From NCBI GenBank assembly GCA_014695175.1, contig JACJNV010000349.1, positions 1-43,321 of the forward strand: a DNA stretch of 43,321 bases. The letters are read 5' to 3'. This stretch comes from Microcoleus sp. FACHB-DQ6. Its GTDB lineage: Bacteria; Cyanobacteriota; Cyanobacteriia; Cyanobacteriales; Microcoleaceae. The stretch's first letter is position 1, and the number at the start of each line of letters is the position of its first letter. A program made the position numbers and the translations under genes. Below, in pieces: positions 34,006-43,321 of the stretch. Under the pieces are notes generated by a model. That model was not told the DNA's origin. It was given only the letters and a program-made list of their open reading frames with translations, and did not search any database.

Positions 34006-37000
34006 ATGTTCATGCGTACTACGGCTCTCACTCCAATAGAACTCAGGACTGCGATCGTCCGGGAACCCTTGGTGGTTTCGCCCGATAGGACGGTGATGGA
34101 TGCGATCGCCCAAATGAGCGGCGTGCGATCGCTCTGCAACACCCCTAGAACGGCGGATGGTCAACTCGACGACCTCCACCTAGAGGCGCGATCGAGCTGC
34201 GTGTTGGTAGTGGAAAACGAGCAATTGGTCGGCGTACTGACCGAGCGAGACGTGGTGCGGCTGAGTGCCCAACAGCGTTCCTTGGAGAATGTGGCGCTCC
34301 GGGAGGTGATGGCACACCCCGTCGTCACCCTCCGCGAGTCCGCCTTCACCGATTTATTTTTTGCGATTAACCTGCTCCAGCAGCACCACATTCGCCATTT
34401 GCCAATCCTGGACGATCTCGATCGCCTAGTGGGCCTAGTGACTCACGAAAGTCTGCGCCAAACCTCTCGACCGATCGACCTGCTGCGGTTGCGTATGGTA
34501 GCAGAAGTGATGACCCGCGAAGTGATTTGTGCTGCGCCAGATTCTTCCCTACTGGCGATCGCCCAACTTATGGCAGAGCATCGCGTCAGTTCCGTGGTGA
34601 TTGTGCACCCAGGCGGAATCTCTACTGAATCGCTACAAATTCCAGTGGGGATTCTCACGGAGCGGGATATTGTGCAATTTCAGACATTGGGCTTGAACCT
34701 GGAAACCTGTCTAGCTCAGGCGGTAATGAGTACGCCGATTTTTGCCGTTAGATCCGACGATTCGCTCTGGACTGTACAGCAGATCATGAAGCAGCGATCG
34801 ATCCGTCGGTTGGCGGTGACAGGGGAGCTAGGGGAACTATTAGGCATCGTCACCCAGACCAGTTTGCTGCAAGCCCTCAACCCGCTGGAGCTATACAAGC
34901 TGGTCCAGAAGTGGGAAGAGAAGGTGGTGCGCCTAGAGGCGGAAAAGGTGGCGCTGCTGGCAAATCGCAACCTTGAGCTCGAACAGCAGGTGGAAGCTCG
35001 GACAGCCGCCCTCAAAGCAAAGGCCGATCGAGAGCAACTTCTCAATACCATTGCCGAGCAGATCCGCTCGTCCCTGAATTTGTCAGATATTCTGCATACT
35101 ACGGTGCACGAAATTCACTCGCTTCTGGGGTGCGATCGCGTCATCATTTACCAGTTTCGACCTGACTTTAGCGGCACTGTGATTGCGGAAGCGATTACCG
35201 ACACTGCGCGATCGGTGATCCATAGAGAAGCCCGCGATCCTTGCATGAGTCCAGAATGGCTTGAACCCTATCGCCAGGGCAGAATTCGCATCATCAACGA
35301 CATCTACGGCGAAGAAATGACCCAGTGCCATCAGGAAATGTTAGTGGGGTTTGATATTCGCGCCAAGCTGATGGTGCCGATCGTGATTGAGCAACAACTG
35401 CGCGGATTAATGATCGCCAGTTATCGAGCCACTGCACACTCTTGGACGACTGACGAGATCGAACTCCTGCGACAAGTTTGTCTACAGGTGGCGATCGCCC
35501 TTGGGCAATCCACGATCCAGCAAAAATTGCAGAATGAACTGGTAAAGCGACAGCGGATCGAAGCCACCCTGATCGAGAGCGAAGAACGCTACGCGGCCCT
35601 TGCCGCAGCCGCTCCGGTGGGGATTTTTCGCACCGATGCGGAGGGGCTATGCACCTATGTCAACGATCGCTACTTTCAGCTCAGCGGACTCAGACCAGGA
35701 GCCACTATCGCGCAGGGATGGCAACAAGGAGTGCACCCCGACGATCGCGATTGGGTCATTGCCCAATGGGAGCAATTCATCCAAGGTAACGACTCTTTTG
35801 AACTCGAATATCGCTTTCAACGTCCCGACGGTACGGTAACGTGGGTTTATGGGCAGGGCGTCGCGGAACTCGATGGCAACGGACATCTGAGCGGCTATAT
35901 AGGCACCATTACCGACATTAGCGATCGCAAACGAACAGAAGCCTTCCTGCAAGAAAGCGAAGAACGCTACGTCAGCCTAGTGGAAGCCGTACCAGTGGGG
36001 ATTTTCCGCGCTGATGCTGCGGGCAAGTGCATCTATGTTAACGATTGGTGGTGTCTGATCGGCGGACTCACCCCAACAACCGCCCTCGGGGAAGGATGGC
36101 AACAAGGGCTACACCCCGACGATCGCGATTGGGTCATCGCCGAATGGGAGCAATCTCTCCAAGAAAGTGGCTCTTTCCAACTCGAATATCGCTTTCAACA
36201 TCCCGACGGTGCTGTGGTTTGGGTATATGGGCAGTCCGTTCCCGAACTGGATGCAGACGGGCAAGTTGTCGGCTATGTAGGAACTACTACAGACATTAGC
36301 GATCGCAAACAAGCCGAACAAAAACTCCAGCACCTCAACCAACAGCTAGAAACCAAAGTCGCAGAACGCACCCAAGAGCTTTGGCAAGTCAACAGCCTGC
36401 AACGCGCTATCCTGGATGGTGCTGATTACTCCATCATCTCCACAGACCGAACTGGCATCATCCAGACGTTGAATGCCGCAGGCGAAAGGATGCTGGGTTA
36501 CAGTGCTCAAGAAATCATCGGCAAAGCCACCCCCGCACTCATTCACGATGCAAATGAGGTAATTGACCGGGCAGCATCACTATCTGCCGAACTAGGGCAA
36601 AATATTCCCCCCGGCTTTGAGGTTTTTGTTGCCAAAGCACGCCAAGGCTTGGTCAGCGAAGAAGAGTGGAGCTATATCCGCAAAGATGGTTCTCGATTTC
36701 CTGTGTCGCTATCCATCACCGCCCTCAAGGATGTCAATCAGCAAATTATCGGCTTTTTAGGCATCGCCAAAGATATTAGCGAGTGCAAACGTACACAAGT
36801 GCAACTACAGAAAGTATCAGATCGCCTCGCTTTGTCTCTCAAATCAGGGGCGATCGGCTGTTGGGACTTCGATATTGTACAGAACACCGTCATTTGGGAC
36901 GAGCGGATGTACGAACTGTACGGTGTCACAAAACAATCTGATTCCCATCTGCCTTACCACATTTGGGCAAACCGCCTACATCCCGAAGACCGCACTGCCA

Positions 37001-40000
37001 CCGAAACATTGCTTCAGCAAGCCGTCTTAGGACAGGCAGAATACGATACCGAGTTTCGAGTGTTGCATCCCGATGGCAGCCTCCACTTTATTAATGCCTA
37101 TGGTGTCGTCGTGCGAGATGCCCAAGGCAATCCCCAGAGCATGATTGGGGTCAATTTTGATATTAGCAGACGCAAACAGGCTGAACTCCAACGACAGCAG
37201 TTAATTCAAGAATTATCAGCCTTTAAACAAGCCTTGGATCAGTCTGCCATTGTGGTCATCACCGATCGCGAAGGGCTGATATCCTACGTCAACGATCGCT
37301 TCTGTTTAATCTCTGGCTACTCCCGCGATCGACTGATCGGACAAACCCATCGCATTGTCAACTCTGGCTATCATCCCCCTGCTTTTTTCCAAGACTTGTG
37401 GCGCACCATTAGCAGCAGTCAGATTTGGCGCGGTGAAATTTGCAATCGGGCAAAAAACGGTAGCCTGTACTGGGTTGCCACCACCATCGTCCCCTTTTTG
37501 GACGAACAAGGGCGACCTTTTCAGTATCTAGCCATTGGCTTCGACATTACCGATCGCAAGTTGGCCGAAACAACGCTTCAGCAGGAAAATACTTTCCGTC
37601 AAGAAATTGTAGAAAACATGGCAGAAGGGCTGTGCGTTTTCCATAAAGTTGAGGAGTTTCCCTTTGTCCGCTTCACAGTCTGGAATCAGCAAATGCAAGC
37701 GATTACGGGTTACACCTTAGAAGAAATTAACCGTCTGGGGTGGTATCAAAGCTTGTACCCGAATCAAGAAGATCGAGAACAGGCGATCGTCAACTGTAGA
37801 CAGATGCAGCCGATCGCCGTGGAAAGGGAAATCCAGCGTCAAGACGGACAGCGGCGCACTATCTCCATTTCCACCTCTGTCCTATCAGGTGATGATGGAC
37901 ATCTCTATTCGCTCGCCCTGATCCAAGACATTACCAATCGCCAACAGACAGAGCGAGAAAATCGCCTGTTGAAAGAACGCCTCGAATTTCTTCTGGCATC
38001 CAGTCCCGCGATGATCTATAGCTCTAAGCCCTATCCCGACTATGACTCAACCTTCATCAGCAAAAATATCGAAGCCATTTTGGGCTACAAGCCAAAAGAA
38101 GTTGTATCGACCCCCAGCTTCTGGACTCACCATCTTCACCCAGAAGATGCCCCTAGAGTTTTGGCAGATCTATCGGCTCTCTTTGAGTACGACACTCATC
38201 AGCATGAATATCGATTTTTGCATCGCGATGGTTACTACGTTTGGATACGGGATGCAATGCGCCTGGTGCGAGATGAACAAGGTCGCCCAACCGAGATTGT
38301 TGGCTATTTTGCCGATATTAGCGATGTCAAACAAACCGAAGAAACCCTAAAAATACAACTGGCGGCAATTGAGGCGGCGATCGACGGCATTGCGATTATC
38401 GAAGGAGATACCTACCTCTATTTGAATCAAGCCCATCTAGAATTGTTTGGCTACGAACACGCTGAAGAAATGTTCGGCAAATCTTGGAAACTTTTGTATT
38501 CCCAACAGGAGTTAGAGCGGTTTGAGCGGGAAGTCTTTCCGGTGCTGGGGCGCGCTCGCGCTTGGGAGGGAGAGGCGATCGGCACCCGCAAAGATGGCTC
38601 TACCTTTGCCGAAGGGCTGTCCCTCACCCTCACAGACGATGGATTATTGATTTGTGTATGTCGCGATATGAGCGATCGCAAACAGATCGAAGCCGAATTA
38701 GCAGAGAGTGAAGCTAAATTCCGGCGGCTGGTAGAAGGCGCTAATGATTTGATCTGGTCATGTGAACCCGATGGCATACTCACTTATGTGTCACCGCAAT
38801 TCAAGACCATGTTTGGCTGGGATGAGAGTGCATGGATTGGTAAGTCGTTTATATATCTGGTGCATCCAGACGATCGCTCTTTGGTGGTTACTGATTATCG
38901 GGAGAATATGAAACTTGGTAAAAAGTCAAGTGATTATGAGTTCCGACACCGCCACCGAGATGGCAATTATGTCTGGGTGAGAAGCAGCGCCACACCCGTT
39001 ATAAATGCTGAAGGGGAATTGATTAGCGTCCAGGGAATTTTATCGGATATCAGCGATCGCAAACAAGCTGAACTCGCCAGGGAAAGCAGTGAAATCCGAT
39101 TCCGCCGGGTGTTTGAGTCGAGTGTGAGCGGCCTGATGTTTGCCGATTTTCAGGGGAACATTATCGATGCCAACGATCGCTTCTTACAGATGGTTGGCTA
39201 CAGTAGGGAGGAACTAGAGGCGGGGCTAATTCATTGGGATGCCATGACCCCCCCCGAATATGCCCACGCTGATGTTGTAGTGATGGAGCGCCTGATGCAG
39301 GATGGCGCGGCCGATGAGACCTGGGAAAAGGAATACTACCGTAAGGATGGCAGCCGCATTGCTGTCCTGATCGGAGTCGCACTCCTCCCAGGCTCAGAGG
39401 ATCAAACTATTTGTGTATTAGTAGACATCACCGATCGCAAACAGGCCCAGAAGGCTTTGCAGGAATCTCAGCAGTTTCTGCAAACGGTACTCGATACCAT
39501 CCCGCTCGCCGTGTTTTGGAAGAATAGAGAGTCTGTTTTTTTAGGATGCAATCAGAAGTTTGCCAAAACTCTAAGCTTGCCATCTACGACCGAAATTATA
39601 GGTAAAACAGATTTAGATATTTGCCCGAAAAAAGTCGAGGCGAGCAGCTATTGTGCGATGGATCGGTGGTTAGTAGAAACGGGTGAATCTATATTAGGGC
39701 TCGAAGAAAGGCTAACCCTACCCAATGGTAAAGCACTATTTATCGAAACCCACAAGGCTCCCCTGCGAGACTGCTCAGATAATGTTATTGGTCTGGTAGG
39801 CACGTTTCAGGATATCACCGATCGCAAAGAAGCCGAAGTGAAAGTGCGACAACAAACAGACCAGGAACGTTTGCTGGGAGCGATTACTAAACGGATGCGA
39901 TCGTCTCTGCATCTCGACGAGATTCTCAATAGCACTGTTGAGGAAATCCATCAGGTCTTGCAACCAGACCGAACGCTGGTTTATCGAGTTTTTCCTGAAG

Positions 40001-42258
40001 GGACGGGGGCTGCCATTGCTGAATCTGTTTCGCCAAATAGGCTTAAGCTCCTAGATATCCTCTTCCCTGAAGAGGTTTTCCCCCAAGAGAACTACGAGCG
40101 CTATATCCAAGGAAGAGTTTATGCGCTCAACGATACCGAAGATGAAAACGAGTCAATCGTACCCTGCTTGGTTGAATTCCTCGCAGACATCGAGGTCAGA
40201 GCCAAACTCGTAGTTCCAATTATTCAGAATCAAACCCTCTGGGGGTTGCTGATTGTTCATCAATGCGATAGCCCGCGCCAGTGGGAAGACTGGGAAATCA
40301 ATTTACTTAAACAAATTGCTAACCAATTAGCGATCGCAATTCAGCAATCTTACCTCTACGAACAGGTACAATCAGAACTGGCTATCCGCAAGCAAACAGA
40401 AAACGCGATCGCTTTACAACTCCAACGGCAGCGAACTTTGGGAGCAATCGCCCAGGAAATTCGCGAATCGTTGGATATTAACCAAATTTTGGCGACTGTG
40501 ATACCACAAGTCAAAGAAATCTTGCAAGGCGATCGCATCATCGTGTTCCGGCTATTTGGGGATGGCAGAAGTCAAATTGTTGAAGAAGCTGTGTCTAGCG
40601 AGTTCCCCGCGCTCAAAGACCATCACTGGGAGGACGAACAGTGGTCGCAAGAAATCCTCAATCGGTACTGGCAGGGCAAGCCCCGCATCGTCCCCGATGT
40701 AATGACGGATATCTGGACTGATTGCTTGGTGGAATACGCAACCGTTGGTCAAGTCCAGTCCAAAATCGTTGCACCTATCTTGCAAGAAGTCCGAAGCAGC
40801 GAAAGCCATAGATGGGTTGCCCCTGGGCAAACCAAGAAGCTCTGGGGGGTTTTAGTCGTCCATGCCTGTCGAGAACAACGAGTATGGCAAGAGTCTGAAG
40901 CGCAACTCCTGCAACAAATTGCCAACCAGTTGGCGATCGCAATTCAACAAGCGAGCCTATTTAAGCAGTTGCAGCAAGAACTCACCGAACGACAACAAGC
41001 CCAGCAGCAACTCACCGAGCGCAACCAACAACTGGGAGCCTCTAACGAAGAACTGGCCCGTGCTACCCGTCTCAAAGACGAATTCCTTGCCAACATGAGC
41101 CACGAACTCCGCACTCCCCTTAACGCTATTCTGGGCATGAGCGAGGGGCTACAAGAGCAAGTCTTTGGCATTGTCAACGAACAACAAATCAAAGCTTTAC
41201 AAACCATCGAGCGCAGTGGCTCTCACTTGCTAGAGTTAATCAACGACATTTTGGATGTCGCCAAAATTGAATCGGGTCAAATGGAGCTGGATTGCACCCC
41301 AGTTTCTGTCAATCATCTCTGTCAATCCAGTCTGGCATTTATCAAACAGCAAGCCCTGCAAAAACGCATCCAGCTAGAGATTAAAGTGCCACTCAATCTG
41401 CCCGACTTATTGATTGATGAACGGCGGATGCGCCAAGTCTTGATCAACCTGCTCAATAACGCTGTCAAATTTACTCCTAATGGAGGACGCATCACGCTAG
41501 AAGTCAGCCGTCAACAGCGCCGGGCCGACCCAGATTCTGCCGATTCCCCACCCCATTTTTTGGTCAAAGAGACCCTGCGAATTGCCGTCATCGATACAGG
41601 TATTGGTATTGCCCCCAAACATATCAACAAACTGTTTCAGCCCTTTATCCAAATCGATGGCGCCCTGAATCGTCAATATACAGGCACTGGCTTGGGGCTT
41701 GCCCTGGTCAAACGCATCGTCGAACTCCACGGCGGGCAGGTGTTGCTAACTAGCGAGGTGGGTGTAGGAAGTTGCTTCGCGATCGACCTTCCCTGCACTG
41801 CTGGTGCGCCCTCCTCTCGTGACCTAGAATCCCAGACCGAACCCCGCATCGAACCCAGCCAGCCCGAACAGGAAGGCTCTCCCTTAATCTTGCTGGCAGA
41901 AGACAACGAAGCCAATATCAGTACGGTTTCGAGCTACCTGAGAGCTAAAGGCTATCGCATTCTCTTGGCTAAGAATGGAGAAGAGGCGATCGCCCTGGCC
42001 AAGTCTGAGAACCCCAATCTAATTCTGATGGACATTCAAATGCCTGGTATGGATGGTCTAGAAGCTATGCAGCAGATTCGCCTCGATCCTAGCTTAGTTG
42101 ATGTGCCGATCATTGCCCTAACTGCCTTAGCCATGACAGGCGATCGCGATCGTTGCCTTGCCGCCGGAGCCAATGATTACCTTACTAAACCCGTTAAGTT
42201 GAAGCAGTTAGCAGCCACCATTCAACAGCTTTTAGCTTCCCAGGAAGATAACTCATGA
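34006..42258 (+). CDS. Giant hybrid kinase: 4 CBS, CBCR-like GAF, 11 PAS, 2 GAF, HisKA, ATPase, REC (2750 aa)
   Basis: No membrane segment. Four CBS motifs (two Bateman pairs) fill residues about 12-300 and usually bind adenosine nucleotides. After a coiled coil comes GAF1 (about 345-510), with C413 in DPCM and C441-H442 in CHQEML, the layout of dual-cysteine cyanobacteriochromes. Eleven PAS domains follow (about 525-1945), most closing in DI(S/T)xRK; PAS1 and PAS2 are close duplicates. GAF2 and GAF3 (about 1950-2320) keep a cysteine at the chromophore site (C2054, C2240) but with Leu for His. The kinase core has H2366 in MSHELRTPLN, NLLNNAVKF and GTGLGLALV; the receiver has D2676 in LMDIQMPGMDG. 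The stop overlaps the next start (ATGA), so the two proteins are translationally coupled. The ATG at 34006 could be replaced by that at 34012; there is no clear ribosome binding site. It probably integrates light, energy state and small ligands; the signals are inferred. Confidence 0.93.
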   Translation: MFMRTTALTPIELRTAIVREPLVVSPDRTVMDAIAQMSGVRSLCNTPRTADGQLDDLHLEARSSCVLVVENEQLVGVLTERDVVRLSAQQRSLENVALREVMAHPVVTLRESAFTDLFFAINLLQQHHIRHLPILDDLDRLVGLVTHESLRQTSRPIDLLRLRMVAEVMTREVICAAPDSSLLAIAQLMAEHRVSSVVIVHPGGISTESLQIPVGILTERDIVQFQTLGLNLETCLAQAVMSTPIFAVRSDDSLWTVQQIMKQRSIRRLAVTGELGELLGIVTQTSLLQALNPLELYKLVQKWEEKVVRLEAEKVALLANRNLELEQQVEARTAALKAKADREQLLNTIAEQIRSSLNLSDILHTTVHEIHSLLGCDRVIIYQFRPDFSGTVIAEAITDTARSVIHREARDPCMSPEWLEPYRQGRIRIINDIYGEEMTQCHQEMLVGFDIRAKLMVPIVIEQQLRGLMIASYRATAHSWTTDEIELLRQVCLQVAIALGQSTIQQKLQNELVKRQRIEATLIESEERYAALAAAAPVGIFRTDAEGLCTYVNDRYFQLSGLRPGATIAQGWQQGVHPDDRDWVIAQWEQFIQGNDSFELEYRFQRPDGTVTWVYGQGVAELDGNGHLSGYIGTITDISDRKRTEAFLQESEERYVSLVEAVPVGIFRADAAGKCIYVNDWWCLIGGLTPTTALGEGWQQGLHPDDRDWVIAEWEQSLQESGSFQLEYRFQHPDGAVVWVYGQSVPELDADGQVVGYVGTTTDISDRKQAEQKLQHLNQQLETKVAERTQELWQVNSLQRAILDGADYSIISTDRTGIIQTLNAAGERMLGYSAQEIIGKATPALIHDANEVIDRAASLSAELGQNIPPGFEVFVAKARQGLVSEEEWSYIRKDGSRFPVSLSITALKDVNQQIIGFLGIAKDISECKRTQVQLQKVSDRLALSLKSGAIGCWDFDIVQNTVIWDERMYELYGVTKQSDSHLPYHIWANRLHPEDRTATETLLQQAVLGQAEYDTEFRVLHPDGSLHFINAYGVVVRDAQGNPQSMIGVNFDISRRKQAELQRQQLIQELSAFKQALDQSAIVVITDREGLISYVNDRFCLISGYSRDRLIGQTHRIVNSGYHPPAFFQDLWRTISSSQIWRGEICNRAKNGSLYWVATTIVPFLDEQGRPFQYLAIGFDITDRKLAETTLQQENTFRQEIVENMAEGLCVFHKVEEFPFVRFTVWNQQMQAITGYTLEEINRLGWYQSLYPNQEDREQAIVNCRQMQPIAVEREIQRQDGQRRTISISTSVLSGDDGHLYSLALIQDITNRQQTERENRLLKERLEFLLASSPAMIYSSKPYPDYDSTFISKNIEAILGYKPKEVVSTPSFWTHHLHPEDAPRVLADLSALFEYDTHQHEYRFLHRDGYYVWIRDAMRLVRDEQGRPTEIVGYFADISDVKQTEETLKIQLAAIEAAIDGIAIIEGDTYLYLNQAHLELFGYEHAEEMFGKSWKLLYSQQELERFEREVFPVLGRARAWEGEAIGTRKDGSTFAEGLSLTLTDDGLLICVCRDMSDRKQIEAELAESEAKFRRLVEGANDLIWSCEPDGILTYVSPQFKTMFGWDESAWIGKSFIYLVHPDDRSLVVTDYRENMKLGKKSSDYEFRHRHRDGNYVWVRSSATPVINAEGELISVQGILSDISDRKQAELARESSEIRFRRVFESSVSGLMFADFQGNIIDANDRFLQMVGYSREELEAGLIHWDAMTPPEYAHADVVVMERLMQDGAADETWEKEYYRKDGSRIAVLIGVALLPGSEDQTICVLVDITDRKQAQKALQESQQFLQTVLDTIPLAVFWKNRESVFLGCNQKFAKTLSLPSTTEIIGKTDLDICPKKVEASSYCAMDRWLVETGESILGLEERLTLPNGKALFIETHKAPLRDCSDNVIGLVGTFQDITDRKEAEVKVRQQTDQERLLGAITKRMRSSLHLDEILNSTVEEIHQVLQPDRTLVYRVFPEGTGAAIAESVSPNRLKLLDILFPEEVFPQENYERYIQGRVYALNDTEDENESIVPCLVEFLADIEVRAKLVVPIIQNQTLWGLLIVHQCDSPRQWEDWEINLLKQIANQLAIAIQQSYLYEQVQSELAIRKQTENAIALQLQRQRTLGAIAQEIRESLDINQILATVIPQVKEILQGDRIIVFRLFGDGRSQIVEEAVSSEFPALKDHHWEDEQWSQEILNRYWQGKPRIVPDVMTDIWTDCLVEYATVGQVQSKIVAPILQEVRSSESHRWVAPGQTKKLWGVLVVHACREQRVWQESEAQLLQQIANQLAIAIQQASLFKQLQQELTERQQAQQQLTERNQQLGASNEELARATRLKDEFLANMSHELRTPLNAILGMSEGLQEQVFGIVNEQQIKALQTIERSGSHLLELINDILDVAKIESGQMELDCTPVSVNHLCQSSLAFIKQQALQKRIQLEIKVPLNLPDLLIDERRMRQVLINLLNNAVKFTPNGGRITLEVSRQQRRADPDSADSPPHFLVKETLRIAVIDTGIGIAPKHINKLFQPFIQIDGALNRQYTGTGLGLALVKRIVELHGGQVLLTSEVGVGSCFAIDLPCTAGAPSSRDLESQTEPRIEPSQPEQEGSPLILLAEDNEANISTVSSYLRAKGYRILLAKNGEEAIALAKSENPNLILMDIQMPGMDGLEAMQQIRLDPSLVDVPIIALTALAMTGDRDRCLAAGANDYLTKPVKLKQLAATIQQLLASQEDNS

Positions 42259-43321
42259 ATGTACCATCTGTTTTGGTCATTGACGACGAACCTGATAATT
42301 TTGATGTGATTGAAACCCTCTTGAGTGAGCAAGACTATCAATTGCATTACGCTGCCAGCGGGCAAGAAGCGATCGATTGCTTAAACCTCTTTGAGCCAGA
42401 TGTGATTTTGCTGGATGTGATGATGCCAGGGATGGATGGCATTGAAGTTTGTCAACGCATTAAAGCTATGCCCAAATGGGAAGCTGTGCCGATCGTTATG
42501 GTGACCGCCCTGACAACCAAAACGGATCTCGCAAGATGTTTGACGGCTGGGGCGGATGACTTTATCAGCAAGCCCGTGAATCGCTTGGAATTAACCGCAA
42601 GGGTGCGATCGATGTTACACATCCACCGACAATATCAGCAATTAGTAACCTTCAATTCCCGATTAGAAGCAACGGTGCAACAGCGAACCGCCCAGTTGCA
42701 AACCATGATTTTTCAGGATGCGCTCACAACGCTACCCAGTCGGACTTTCTTACTTCAGAAGTTGGCTGAGGTTTTACAAGCTGGGGAATCCTCCTTTGCG
42801 GTGGTTTATCTAGACTGCGATCGGTTTAAACTGGTGAATGGTTCCTTTGGCTACGCTATTGGCAATCAATTGCTGATCGCCATCACAGAACGGTTACAGC
42901 ATCATCTGCGCCCCGGCGACGTGTTAGCGCGTATGGGTGAGGATGAGTTTTGCTTTTTGCTGCACCAAGTTGATGATGCGATCGCCCTTGAACCATTTAT
43001 CCAAGCTATTCTACGGGGCTTTGACAGATCGTTTGTGGTTGCCGATTGTGAACTCTTTATGACTGCTTGTATCGGCATTGCTCTAGGCAGTAGTGTTTAT
43101 CAACAACCGGAAGAAGCCTTGCAAGATGCTGATACGGCAATGTACAAAGCTAAACTTCGAGGTAAAGGCTGCTATCAAATCTTCGATCGCCAGATGTCTT
43201 GGGCAATGCTGAACCGCCTGACGCTGGAAAATGATTTGCAGCGAGCGCTGGAACATCAAGAGTTTGTCACCTACTACCAGCCGATTGTGAATCTTCAAAC
43301 CCAAAAGGTCGTTGGATTTGA
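42255..43321 (+). CDS. REC-GGDEF-(EAL) cyclic-di-GMP regulator, 3' truncated by window edge
   Basis: The frame begins at the ATG overlapping the giant kinase stop and stays open to the window end (355 codons). An N-terminal receiver has D54 in LLDVMMPGMDG and the Lys in ISKPV, then a coiled-coil linker. A GGDEF domain follows (DALTTLPSRTFLLQKL; signature GEDEF at 228-232, so the second Gly of GGDEF is Glu). An inhibitory-site RxxD motif (RPGD) sits five residues upstream of it. The visible end, YYQPIVNLQTQKVVGF, is the start of an EAL phosphodiesterase domain; the EAL residues lie just outside. Likely the output partner of the coupled kinase, changing c-di-GMP level after phosphorylation. Confidence 0.93.
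   Translation, partial: MNVPSVLVIDDEPDNFDVIETLLSEQDYQLHYAASGQEAIDCLNLFEPDVILLDVMMPGMDGIEVCQRIKAMPKWEAVPIVMVTALTTKTDLARCLTAGADDFISKPVNRLELTARVRSMLHIHRQYQQLVTFNSRLEATVQQRTAQLQTMIFQDALTTLPSRTFLLQKLAEVLQAGESSFAVVYLDCDRFKLVNGSFGYAIGNQLLIAITERLQHHLRPGDVLARMGEDEFCFLLHQVDDAIALEPFIQAILRGFDRSFVVADCELFMTACIGIALGSSVYQQPEEALQDADTAMYKAKLRGKGCYQIFDRQMSWAMLNRLTLENDLQRALEHQEFVTYYQPIVNLQTQKVVGF

Overview
The window reads as chromosome of a filamentous cyanobacterium, most likely of the Microcoleus/Oscillatoria/Phormidium type. This is inferred from frequent HIP1 palindromes (GCGATCGC and derivatives), heptanucleotide short tandem repeats between genes, a KGK-family protein, cyanobacteriochrome-like GAF domains and very long multi-PAS hybrid kinases. 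No rRNA, tRNA, CRISPR array, transposase or prophage gene was found. Both ends cut genes: a dnaK lacks its first codons on the left, and a REC-GGDEF(-EAL) gene runs off the right edge.

Layout. 1-3.4 kb: a DnaK chaperone followed by a J-protein, both carrying Asp-Arg-rich repeats written in GATCG units. 3.8-7.6 kb: a dynamin-like GTPase, an antitoxin/MazF-type toxin pair, a KGK protein and a small HNH nuclease flanked by copies of a direct repeat. 7.65-11.5 kb: a secreted, glycoside hydrolase family 2-like protein on the minus strand with an apparently altered catalytic acid/base. 11.7-23.8 kb: three plus-strand histidine kinases (9-PAS hybrid kinase; Cache-HAMP-PAS-GAF hybrid kinase; REC-kinase), separated by repeat-rich DNA. 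24-32.98 kb: housekeeping and accessory genes (GIY-YIG-like protein, unknown protein, coiled-coil membrane protein, TauE/SafE permease, pentapeptide-repeat protein, IlvD, DUF937 protein, HAMP histidine kinase). 34-43.3 kb: a 2750-residue hybrid kinase (four CBS, three GAF, eleven PAS, HisKA, ATPase, REC) whose stop codon overlaps the start of a REC-GGDEF-EAL gene.

Functionally the window is dominated by signal transduction: five histidine kinases plus one cyclic-di-GMP protein. The most interesting unit is the last one. The first GAF domain of the giant kinase has two cysteines, in a DPCM and a CHQEML motif exactly 28 residues apart, which is the arrangement of the dual-cysteine (DXCF) cyanobacteriochromes. 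The ATGA-coupled downstream gene makes a light- or ligand-to-c-di-GMP relay plausible.

The intergenic DNA is unusually rich in repeats: at least four heptamer families, several MITE-like inverted-repeat structures, long perfect hairpins and dispersed repeat copies. Some repeat-derived sequence has also entered reading frames (TauE loop, one kinase ATPase domain, DnaK and DnaJ linkers).
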